A stretch of 28,741 nucleotides of DNA from Elysia marginata (lineage: Eukaryota > Mollusca > Gastropoda > Plakobranchidae), in contig BMAT01001966.1 in NCBI GenBank assembly GCA_019649035.1, positions 1,113,615 to 1,142,355 of the forward strand, written 5' to 3'. Below are positions 20,287-28,741 of the stretch, one piece after another (the stretch's first letter is position 1; every line of letters starts with the position of its first letter). Position numbers and translations under genes: made by a program. Below the pieces are notes generated by a model. That model was not told the origin of the DNA. It was given only the letters and a program-made list of their open reading frames with translations, and did no database searches.

Positions 20287-20722
20287 TCAGCAGTAACGGG
20301 CTGCATCTTTTTGTATCGAGTGTTTCAGAAGATGCAGTTGAGTGAGAAAATTGTCGAGTAGCTCAGGACTTGCTTCTTCTTTAATCCCGTGCTTGTCCAC
20401 TGGTATATCTCTGATTTGTCTCTTTCGCATTCTTTTGTGAGCGGTGATTTTTTGTCTTCGATCGTGAAAAAGTTTATGATTTGTTATTTTCTTAAGAACT
20501 ATTCTACAATAAGATCTTCTGTTTACGCAACTTAGAACAAATGTCTTCAAAGGCGTCTAGCAGGAGTTTTCTGAACGTGCTGTTTCTCTCTGGTCGTGCA
20601 ATTTTCTTTCTGGTATCTAGAACCATGTTGGTGATTTGAAGTTGCATTTTGTCACATTGCAGATAATTTAAGACGGTACGAAGGTTTTCTTTTTTGCTCA
20701 CGGTCTCAAGTTGGTCACTCAT
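20287..20722 (-). pseudogene. Weak coding-like stretch, possible frameshifted fragment
   Basis: On the minus strand a 72-residue frame (20722-20504, starting MSDQLETVSKKENL) overlaps by 47 bases an 87-residue frame (20550-20287) that is one base out of register. Both have mixed, hydrophilic, protein-like composition rich in Lys, Arg, Glu and Leu, and neither is low complexity. Joined by one frameshift they would make a stretch of about 140 residues. No domain was recognised, and no promoter, splice site or neighbour supports a gene. It may be an old gene or transposon fragment, or chance. Confidence 0.2.
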
Positions 20723-20850
20723 AACATGTCCATCTTCACTGAAACATAATTTTACTGCTTTGACTACGACTCGTACCAGAAAGACTAGATCTTGATCTAG
20801 GTCTGGCTCTAAATTTTAATTCTGAGCCACTTGATACAGGTATTGTGTTT

Positions 20851-21105
20851 TCATTTAGATATGTCGATTCTGAAAGTTCTCGCTTTTTCGGCACCAAACT
20901 CTTGGTCCGTGCCTGCAGTATACACTTGTAACATTGTTTCTGGCCATTTTTCGTGAGCTTGAGCGTATTTCTCTTGACTGTTTAAAGCAAGCACACGTGT
21001 GTTTGATTTCCCGCGATCCATAGAGTCTTGTGGGTAGGTAGGTTTTGAAAGGTCTGCTTCATTCACAGGTTGGTGAGGCAGTGTGTTCTTGGGAGACACG
21101 CACAA
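20851..21105 (-). other. Weak coding-like open frame, no family recognised
   Basis: An 84-residue minus-strand frame begins MCVSPKNTLPHQPVNE and ends with a TAA (tta on the plus strand side) near 20851. The composition is balanced, with Pro, Asp, Trp and Glu, and the G+C is slightly above the surroundings. It lies upstream, in the same orientation, of the stretch at 20287-20722, so both could derive from one decayed gene or element. No motif identifies it. Confidence 0.17.
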
Positions 21106-22471
21106 CCCTTGTTGGCTAGGGCGATCTGGCCAGGCCTAGATCAAACTTAGAAGAATTAGCAACTTTGGTTCTATCGATGAATGGCATTTGGTTTGTTTTA
21201 GGTTCTGTGTTATGTAGGCATAATGGGGCATCCTCTTTGTACGGAAAATGTCTTTGATGTAATCCCCTCTGTCTCTTCTTCACTGACAAGGCGACTTAAG
21301 GCAAACTTTGGCAGGGGTTGACTAATGAGATGTTGACACACTCGTGTCGGTCATTGCAACGAATCGTAGGACGAGGGTAGTTCGTTGTTGATTCCCAGCT
21401 AGTCCATAAGGAGCTATCTAGGATTCTTGAAGTATGCTGAAGGTTTGACGTCATCAAATTAAACGAAAAAAATAATATTTTGCGAGAGCTCCACACAGCC
21501 TCGTCTACCCTGATCGCTTACAACATCGGAAGGGCTTTTATGATTGTATCTTTCCTTCTTCATGAAGCTTTACATAGGGCCTAATGTTGCCATACCGCTT
21601 CAAAAATTGCTCTACCAATACAATTTTAGGCTCGTTCATATTAAAAATTTAACATCGTTTTTTTCTGAACCTTTTTAGCTTTAACCATTCTTATACCTCT
21701 CTCCACGCACACACATCTCTCTAAGTCCATCGCTCTCTTTCTCTCCTCCTCCCTAAATATAAGACACAGTTATAATGCTTTTTGCTAAATGCCTTTTATT
21801 TAATTAATTTTACTTAAGGATAAACATGATTTTCTGCACCATTTTCTTGAGTTCCAATCATCTTTTAACACCACCAAGTTTATTCAACGCTCCCTCACCT
21901 TGTCAGTCTCTATATTTCGATTCCTTCTGTTTGCTCCTCTAATATAAGCTAAAAAAATATGTTGAAATGAGCCGAAGTGCAAGCATTGATCTGTATGTTA
22001 TCTAATGCAAGATATTTGGATGCGAAGATGAAGAAATATGTTTCACCCTGACTCTGTAAGACTCAGACAATACAAAATCCTGGAAGATCCTCAGTCCTCA
22101 ACAGGGGTCAGAGAAGGCCGCCATGCCAAGTTGGGCTTTCTGTGTCTTCCTGACAGCAAATCAATGCAAATCAACTTCTGACCCGCAACCGAACTAACGT
22201 GCTAGTTCATAACATTCCAGAAAAAGATTTTTCAACTTTGAGAGAGTGATGGGGGCTGTAAATAGAGCTTTTGTAGAGGTCTATGGGGTTATGGAACTAC
22301 CAGTCTGTCTCTAGCGTCGTAATCATCTGGCTGCTTGCACAGTTGTTCGTTTTTATGTCACGCTATCAGCAAAGATTATACATTTACCCACACATCCTTT
22401 CACTGAGTAACTAACCCCTCCCCTTTAACAAAAATAGAGAGACATTCAAAGCAAGACAGAAAACATAAATA
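21106..22471. other. No gene recognised
   Basis: A short minus-strand frame at 21296-21496 and a patch of higher G+C at about 22060-22320 are the only departures from AT-rich background. I could not assign either one. Confidence 0.5.
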
Positions 22472-22483
22472 GCGAGAGAGAAA

Positions 22484-22532
<49 letters not shown>

Positions 22533-22610
22533 ATATATACACATGAGACAAACAGGCACAGGGACAGACAGGGACATAAAGAGCGACACACACATACAGA
22601 CAGAGACAGT
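22472..22610 (+). repeat. Compound microsatellite: (GA)n, (AT)n and CA/GACA words
   Basis: (GA)n at 22472-22528 is followed by a short (AT)n and then acac, gaca and caga words to about 22610. Minus-strand Ser/Leu open frames over it are artefacts. Confidence 0.92.
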
Positions 22611-23681
22611 GCAGTCGATTTCATACTATGTACAAAGGATTTTAATTTCCAGATAAAATCTGTGTATTTCTGAATGCAGTCGAGATACATGATGCTTAGA
22701 TCTAGATCATTCTGTTTTGTAGTCTACCAAATTAAAACTGGCATGAGATCTTTCTATCTTTACTACTTACAATTTACTTTGGCAGCAAAACTCTTTATCA
22801 ATGCTGAAGAATTAAAAAAAAGACATACACCAACTGTAGATTTTCATAGAGTTTTCAATTTTTTAACAGAAATTTGAAGTACTTTGCAGAGTTATCAGAG
22901 ACGCAGTACATACAAAAAAAAGAGATTATTTTTGGTACATAAGTTTCTTGAGGCGGTAATTATTTCTTTAAAAAATTTTTTATACAAGGCTGGGTTTTTT
23001 TAACCTCACAGTTCATTTGTATTACAAAAAAAAAAAAGCAATACAATGATCGTGTGAATTGTTGCTGATAACAATAAAACCTGTAGCATAATATAGCAGC
23101 TACTTAAAATCAAGAATAAAAATGATACGAAGGTTTTACTTGGTAAATAATAGAAATTTTACAAGTTGTACATGTACTGAATTTAAAGATAAAAGCAGCT
23201 GTTTGGATGTTCGTTCAGGCTATGTACAGAAGGATGATGTTAAGTTAAAATTGTAATAATAAAAGTTTTGTAACAAATTGATTTAAGTTTCTTTCAGAGT
23301 TATGAGAAATGTAGAAATTGGTGTGATTACAGCGTTAAAAAAGAGAGGAAGCTGATAACAATGACAGTTATAATGTTTATAATAATAAAAACCAAAATAA
23401 TAGCAAGAAAATATTAACACCGTTTATAGTAATAATCCATAACTAACAAAAGTAAAACCTGAAAAATTGGTTAAAATGTACTTTTAAATACGTTAATTGT
23501 GGTAATCATAGCATGACTACCAAAATTAGAGACACAAATCATATTGCTGATGACAATGATAACAGTGGCAATAGTATATGATTGCAAAAAAGTATGAAGA
23601 TAGAAGCAAAAACAATGATAAATATAATATCTGTAAAATAGAATTGAAATAGATAAAATCAAGTGACGCGATCGCTGTTAT
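22611..23681. other. AT-rich DNA, no feature seen
   Basis: No gene was recognised. A TAGATCTA site lies at 22697-22704. Confidence 0.55.
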
Positions 23682-23716
23682 TGCTGCTGCTGGTGAAGAT
23701 GATTGTGATGAAAACA

Positions 23717-23749
<33 letters not shown>

Positions 23750-23786
23750 CACGTCATGGTGATTATGATAATGATGATAAATATAA
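23682..23786 (+). repeat. (GAT)n microsatellite
   Basis: tgctgctgctggtgaagatg leads into a pure (ATG)n run at about 23717-23748, then decayed gat words. Confidence 0.92.
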
Positions 23787-25278
23787 CCATAATGTCTCAG
23801 GTCAATCTTAAAGAGTGTGTAATATAAGGCTGAGCAAGACTCTATATCGAACAATCTAGGAAGTGCCTATTTTCGTTCTGGTCGTATTGGCGGTGCTAAA
23901 ATGTTATTCAAGGTCGCGTATTTCATATAGAAATTAAATTAATCATGAGGGTGTTTCAGATATTTTTTTTTCATTTATAAGAAATAAGACTGCATAGTGC
24001 ATATGAATAATTGAATAATATGAATCACAAAAGCAAAAAAAAGGAAAAAAAGGTTAAATTAACGTATACACTAGAGAGATTAGTGGGAGATAAAGGTTCA
24101 CTCGATAGGAAGAAAAATTAGACAATAGTGAATGATACTAAGGCTATTCACAGAAAAATTGGTTTGAAATGTTTAGAACCACCAGAGGACAGAACAAAAT
24201 ACGTAAAAACAACAGAGAGTTCAGTTTGAACCCTCACAATTAGATATAGATAGTACAGTTGGGCATTATTATTTTATAAAGAACGGCACATTAATAACAA
24301 TTGCTTTTTTTGTGTAAAAACGTAATTCAAGCGATAGCTGTTAACGTCTAACCTGCAATCTCCTTTCATCAAATAATCTAACCGACATCAACTTCAAATC
24401 AGAGACAATTTTAAAAAAAACCTAGTCTGGGTCAGCATGATTTCTTACCGACCAAACTCCCAACACTGACATGTTGAAGAAAAGTGCTATGATGTAATAT
24501 AGGATATTGTTTCTTCGTTTTCTTTCTGACTCTCAAGATACCCAAACTTTTAAAGATATAAAGTGCAGTCTCATTTCAAGCAGCAGAATATGCAACGATT
24601 TTTTTCCTTACGCCAGTCTTGTTAAATTAAAAAGAGGAAGGGGCTTGAACGTTTTGACGCTTTTGTTTGAGGGAGCTAAAGGACAAACCCAAAAATCTAT
24701 TACAGCTATAAAGAATGTCTTCCAGTATAGGACTTGGTGGTCTTAATATTTCTGAATAAACTGTCTACCGAACTGCTTTTCCAAAAAAAGCTATTATAAA
24801 CGTTTTATAACAATAAGATTCATGTTCAAGTTTTGATTTTCTTAGTCTGGTGCGACTTTCTGGGTGGGATAAAGTACAGCATATTCAACAATTATTGTTT
24901 GTGAAAACGTCATAGTCAGCGATAGATCTTGACGATTCACCTCAGTTCTTCTTTTTTACCTCTGTCTTTTTAAGGGTTGTAAAGTTACAGTTATGGTTGT
25001 CAAGAACTAATAATGGGATCTTTCCGAAGAAGAAGCGGATTTAGTTTTACATAGAACAGGAACAATCCAGTAGACATTATTGCCGCGGGCAGTATGTATG
25101 TACCATTTTAGATTGTAATGTCATAGCATTAACCTGTATCAGCCCTTACATCTGCAAGTTTCGAAATTTTTTTTTTAAAATGTAACGGCGCTGAACACAA
25201 AATACTCCAGCGAGACCTCCACTGAGCAGACATGGCTGTTCATTAACATGAAAGCAAATGAAAGTTACTATTAAATTT
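23787..25278. other. AT-rich DNA, no gene seen
   Basis: The 79-residue frame at 24507-24746 has no recognisable domain. Weak similarity to the LINE that follows might begin before 25279, but I cannot see it. Confidence 0.5.
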
Positions 25279-25686
25279 TTTGGTAAACGGGAGAAATGCA
25301 ACCGGAATTGGTTCGAGCAACACCTTGCAGAGATGGAACCGGCGATGGGAGGGATAAAAATTATTCCTCTGGCATGATAAAGCCAAAACGTTACCACCGA
25401 GAAGAAACTTGCAGAAGTCGCGCCTAACCAGAGATGACGCTCAGAGGGAAGCAAGGAAGCGTGGAAACAACTATTGGCGGAAAAGAAGTGCCGATGCAGG
25501 ATTTATACAGTGAATGTATTAAGAATAGAGATATGCTCTAGAGAGCCTACCAATGTTGCCTATGCTGTCTGAGCTGAACTGTCTCGACTCTGGTAGAGCT
25601 GAGCTGAGCCACAAGTGCATTTCGGCAGGAAATATCCCTTAGTAATCATGGCATCCAAAGAGAAGTGATCAAAACTGGAAGCTATT

Positions 25687-26290
25687 CAGGACATGAAGGA
25701 TGCTAACATCGTGATGCAGTACGAGAATAACTGTGAGAGGTCAGATTGCAATAACTACAGGGGATTCTCTTTCATGTCCATTCTCGGAAACATATTTGCT
25801 TAAGTTGTCCTAAAACAACTACTAGTATTGGCTGACAAGGGCACATAATCCCAGTGCGGCTTCAGGTCACAAATATCAACAGTTGACATATTTTGTATCA
25901 GACAGCAGCAAGAATGTGGACAACAAAACCAACCACTGGATCTCGCTTTCATCGGCCTCATCAAAGCATTATTTTGATCTTGTGATTGGGGACGAGCTTT
26001 TCAAATTGCTAGAAAAAATAGACTGTCCTCAAAGGTTGAAAATTTACGGGAAACCCTTGCATACTAGCATGAGAGGGAGTGTTCAATTTGATGGATCAAC
26101 CTGCGAACGCTTCTCTATTCTGAGTAATGTAAAGCAAGGCTGTAACATGGATCTTCCTCTATCCCTTTCTTGACAACGTCTAACATAGACTACCAAATGT
26201 GTGCATCGCCACACAAGTTCCGATGGGAAACTTTTCAATATTCAGCGTCTCAAGATCAAGACAAAGATCATACACTTTTAATAGAAAAAT
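25687..26290 (+). pseudogene. LINE reverse transcriptase domain remnant
   Basis: This is the first half of a reverse transcriptase, which would copy the element RNA at a nicked target. The N-terminal part (QDMKDANIV, SDCNNYRGF, VVLKQL) is read from 25687 with in-frame TAA at 25801. After about 25970 the frame moves on by one and continues LFKLLEKIDCPQRLK, MRGSVQFDG and VKQGC (about 26130-26143). It then passes a TGA near 26172 to DGKLFNIQRLKIKTK (26222 onward). Similarity ends just where the two-Asp catalytic box belongs, so the copy cannot encode an active enzyme. Confidence 0.85.
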
Positions 26291-26370
26291 TACGTTTGAC
26301 TTAAGAGTAAAGCGAAGAAAAGAGATTATTTTACCCAGAGTACAAGATGGAAAGGAGGAAACACCCGAAA

Positions 26371-26505
26371 TATACTTGCGTCTCTTGTGGCAACGTTTGT
26401 CACATAAGCATTGGACTGTACAACCCCGCCAAGAAGTGCTCACCTAATCCTCAAAGGTCCCCATCCTTAGCCATCCGTGAGTTAAGTATGTCATCATCAT
26501 CATAA
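26371..26505 (+). pseudogene. LINE C-terminal Cys-motif tail
   Basis: YTCVSCGNVCHISIGLY is followed by KKC and a Ser-rich end. This matches the C-terminal CxxC zinc-binding-type tail of this LINE group (usual pattern CxxCGRxCxSRIGLYSH). The terminal His of the motif is replaced. The frame ends at TAA 26503-26505 inside the tca repeats that form the 3' tail of the element. Confidence 0.75.
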
Positions 26506-26616
26506 ATAGTGTTGACAGCTTTATGCCATTAAATATATTCCTCTAAGAAAGTGGCGGTCGTTGTAATCTTACTCATACGGACGGAATTGTGGTCATGACC
26601 ATGCACCACCATCTTA

Positions 26617-26645
26617 CGAGGGTGGGCTGAAAATTAATGCAATTT
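26617..26645 (+). repeat. Mariner left terminal inverted repeat
   Basis: Begins cgagggtgggctga and continues aaattaatgcaattt. It pairs with 27903-27931 at 28 of 29 positions, the one mismatch being A against T at position 15. TA precedes it. Confidence 0.95.
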
Positions 26646-26817
26646 CGCTCGTAACTTTTAACATATTTAATCCTGGCAGCTGAAATTTGCCATGCACACT
26701 TTCAAACAAAATAGCTTTCATGTGAAAGAAAATGGAATTTGTGTGACGTCATTGAGCACCAAAAAAGCTTACGTCAAAACCAATGGCTGATGACCTTTGT
26801 CGACATTGTTTACGAAC

Positions 26818-27873
26818 ATGGCGTCTACTAAAAATATTCGATTCATACAGCGTGCTGTCATTGAATTTCTTTCTGTTGAAGGTAGATCACCAAAGGAAAT
26901 CCATCAACGGCTCAAAATGGTATATAGGGAAGCATGTGTAGATTAATCAACTGTTTATCGGTGGGTTTCATCACTGAGAGGGGGAGACCCGACTGAATCA
27001 ATATTGCGCGATCAAAAGCGTTCAGGTAGGCCCCTTAAAGCCTCAAATGAGGCTAATCAGAAAGCTGTTGACAGGTTGATTTCAGGCAATCAGCGCTTTA
27101 AACAATAGGATATTGATAAGAACTTGAAATTTAAAAAGAAAGAGTCCAGCATATCATTACAAATATCACAGGCTACAGAAAAGTGTATGCAAGGTGAACT
27201 TCGCGAATGCTGACTGATGAGATGAAAATGCAAAGAAAAACAACGTGTGCCGAACTACTGAAACATAATGAAAAAGAGGGCGAGGAATTCGTTCAGCGGA
27301 TTGTCACAGGGGATGAGTCCTGGGTACACAATTATGACCCTGAGAGCGAACATCAGTCGATGGAATACAGGCACAAGATTTAAGAGCTCTCCTTCTCCGA
27401 GGAAATCCAAACTTGTTGCCTCTGCCAGAAAAGTGATGCTTCTGACTGTTTCCTGGGACTCAGAGGGAACTGTTCATATAGAATTTCTTAAACAAGAAAA
27501 TACTGTTAACTCAGAACGGTATATTTCTATGTTGAGAAAGCTAAATGTCAGGCTTAAGCATGTGCGCCCCACAAAGCACGCAATACTGCATCATGACAAC
27601 GCCAGGCCGCACACAATTCGCCAAACTGAAGAGGCACTGCATAAAATAAAACTCGTCGCATTGCCCCATCCGTCCTACAGCCGAGACCTTGCGCTAAGTG
27701 ACTTTTACCTTTTCCAGAAATTCAAGAAACACCTCAGAGGAAATCATTACGAAAGTGACGAACATGTAGAGGTTGCCGTTCGACATTGGTTTAGGCAAAA
27801 ATGTGTGGACTTTTTTACCAACGGCACTCGTCAACCTGTACGTCGTCTTCGGATACTTAAATCTTTAATTTGA
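26818..27873 (+). pseudogene. Mariner transposase, broken by 3 stops and 2 frameshifts
   Basis: Transposase of the Tc1/mariner superfamily, which cuts and pastes the element by binding its inverted repeats. ATG at 26818 opens MASTKNIRFIQRAVIEFL, the first helix-turn-helix region. The N-terminal part is read in one frame with TAA at 26944 and TAG at 27106. From about 27140 the reading moves to another frame (VQHIITNITGYRKVYAR, then RMLTDEMK), with TGA at 27195 where Trp is usual. The VTGDESW box gives catalytic Asp 1 at 27312-27314. Near 27380 the first frame resumes (SPSPRKSK) and stays open to TGA 27871-27873. It includes HHDNARPH (Asp 2, 27595-27597) and the YSRDLALSD box (Asp 3, 27700-27702), 34 residues apart. 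The usual YSPDLAPSD is changed at both Pro positions. The intact last 201 codons could look like a gene but are only the C-terminal part. Confidence 0.95.
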
Positions 27874-27902
27874 TACCACTAAAAATTAAAAAGTTAAGAA
27901 GA

Positions 27903-27931
27903 AAATTGCATTAATTATCAGCCCACCCTCG
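27903..27931 (-). repeat. Mariner right terminal inverted repeat
   Basis: On the minus strand it begins cgagggtgggctga and continues taattaatgcaattt. It is followed outward by TA at 27932-27933. Confidence 0.95.
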
Positions 27932-28370
27932 TACATTTGAGGGAGGTTACGAAACTTGTTCACTTGAGGTTTTTGTTTAAAAATTGGGGATTTATTTTAT
28001 CCCTTACAGAATATAATGTTGTATGTAACTCAAACATAAATCACACAGAGAAAATAGTTCATTTGGGTTCACAAATAATCCATTTATTATTGAGCAAGGC
28101 CGATTCGGACCATTAAGCCCAGTATTTCTAGACTCCATAAGGCGTGACAAATTTCTCCAAAGCTGTAAAATGTCTTAAAGTTTGGAGGGGAATTATTTAT
28201 TTTCTGAAAGCAGTGCATATTAGAAATAAAAAAGGGAACATTGTTTTAGAGTAAAAATAAAACTAACATGGAAAGCACTTCTGGTACGATTTTTTCAACG
28301 AAGTTATTAAAGCGATTTTGAAACATGTGCATTACAGAATTTTTGGTATGATTTTTTACTGAAAGGGGGA
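27932..28370. other. AT-rich DNA, no feature seen
   Basis: No gene or repeat was recognised downstream of the mariner. Confidence 0.6.
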
Positions 28371-28553
28371 AAAAGGAGTGATAGAAAAGAAGCTGTTAGC
28401 TAAAAAAAAGAAAAGGTTGGGAGAGGGAATATTAAGCTGCAAAATCCTGGTTAGATTGATGGCAGAGAAGAAGAGAGTTTCAGGGGACACCAGAGATGGA
28501 ACGAGAGACGACAAAGAGGGAGAGAGGGGAGACAGAAAAAGAGAAAGTGGGGA
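28371..28553 (+). repeat. Purine-rich tract
   Basis: An A/G-rich stretch of ggga, gaga and aaaga words. The open frames on both strands here, Lys/Arg/Glu-rich and Ser/Leu/Phe-rich, follow from the composition. Confidence 0.7.
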
Positions 28554-28680
28554 ATGCATGAATCTTCGAGTTCATATAACATACTAATAAGCTATAACTC
28601 ATAACGTTCCTGGACTTCAAACTTTGAGACAAAAGAATAAAAGAAAATGGTACTTGGGAACTCTTAGAAAGACAAATTAA

Positions 28681-28703
28681 AGGAAGAGAGAGATAGAGAA
28701 AGG

Positions 28704-28741
<38 letters not shown>
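28681..28741 (+). repeat. (GA)n microsatellite running off the window
   Basis: Imperfect then pure (GA)n. The array is cut by the window end, so its true length is unknown. Confidence 0.95.

Larger units (their letters stand above)
25279..26505 (+). mobile_element. Decayed LINE (non-LTR retrotransposon), 5'-truncated with internal deletions
   Basis: Pieces of one non-LTR retrotransposon polyprotein occur in order on the plus strand. FGKREKCNRNWFEQHLAEME lies at 25279, in the linker between endonuclease and reverse transcriptase. AQREARKRGNNYW is near 25440. GIQREVIKTG at 25650 corresponds to the usual DGIPPEVIK. QDMKDANIV then ERSDCNNYRG start the reverse transcriptase at 25687. SQCGFRS, LFKLLEKIDCPQRL, VKQGC and DGKLFNIQRLKIKTK follow. 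The C-terminal Cys motif YTCVSCGNVC closes the copy. The stretch that should hold the catalytic FADD box is missing. Stops and a frameshift near 25970 disable it. The 3' end is tcatcatcatcat and a TAA, as expected for a short tandem LINE tail. This family type is abundant in marine invertebrates; I do not assign a clade. Confidence 0.9.
26617..27931 (+). mobile_element. Mariner-family DNA transposon, full length but inactive
   Basis: The element is 1315 bp, the usual size for mariner. The left end cgagggtgggctga (26617) and the right end (minus strand from 27931) form 29-bp terminal inverted repeats with one mismatch. Both ends abut TA (26615-26616 and 27932-27933), the expected target duplication. 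Inside lies a DD34D transposase relic. The motif ggctgataa in the right end recalls irritans-type mariners, but I do not assign a subfamily firmly. It sits 111 bp after the 3' end of the LINE copy and on the same strand. Confidence 0.95.

Noticed and set aside
25146..25454. 102-residue minus-strand open frame
   Set aside because: It lies antisense to the 5' part of the LINE remnant, which explains the open reading and composition on the plus strand.
26180..26447. Open frames on both strands of about 82-87 residues
   Set aside because: Both are out-of-frame readings of the LINE reverse transcriptase end and C-terminal tail.
27268..27873. 201-residue frame as a stand-alone gene
   Set aside because: Its first 35 or so residues are an out-of-frame reading; the rest is the C-terminal part of the broken mariner transposase.

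Overview
The window reads as animal nuclear DNA of intergenic or intronic type. By eye it is about two thirds A+T. It carries no bacterial-style genes, no intact protein-coding gene, no rRNA and no CRISPR array. It is dense in simple repeats: (GA)n/(CT)n, (GATA)n, (TAA)n, (TTC)n and (GAT)n. Two decayed animal transposable elements are recognisable at the protein level: a non-LTR retrotransposon and a mariner. The repeat style, the LINE type and the frequent TAGATCTA palindrome suggest a lophotrochozoan, most likely a mollusc. That assignment is inference and is not proven by any gene here.

Layout. Positions 111-650 hold a clean 30-bp minisatellite of 18 units. Positions 651-10,300 are mostly featureless AT-rich DNA with microsatellites, a possible palindromic-ended element (851-1465), a polypurine tract (3346-3496), a (CT)n block with one N (7961-8162) and a (TTC)n block (8878-9032). 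Positions 10,366-14,742 form a mosaic. It contains a 146-bp direct duplication (10366-10511 and 13033-13178), a pair of about 90-bp inverted segments (12916-13007 and 14442-14530) with GATA repeats just outside each, a degraded tRNA-derived SINE-like piece, and an exon-like open stretch (about 10585-10822). Positions 14,900-16,510 hold GATA/GA repeats, two short tandem duplications and a tRNA-like SINE promoter with good A and B boxes. Positions 17,948-19,194 hold a (TAA)n array and a local duplication whose two copies differ by an insertion or deletion. Positions 20,287-21,105 have two weak coding-like stretches on the minus strand, with no family recognised.

The right end is the best supported. 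A 5'-truncated, internally deleted LINE copy (about 25279-26505, plus strand) is followed 111 bp later by a complete but dead mariner element (26617-27931). The mariner has 29-bp terminal inverted repeats matching at 28 positions, flanking TA dinucleotides, and a DD34D transposase broken by three stops and two frameshifts. The LINE copy has lost the stretch that should hold the catalytic FADD box. The window ends inside a (GA)n tract.

No genes work together here. The content is the debris of mobile elements and tandem-repeat expansion. I found no convincing new biological system. The observations most worth checking are the nested inverted and direct repeats at 10.3-14.5 kb, the hairpin-bearing minisatellite, and the exon-like stretch near 10.6 kb.
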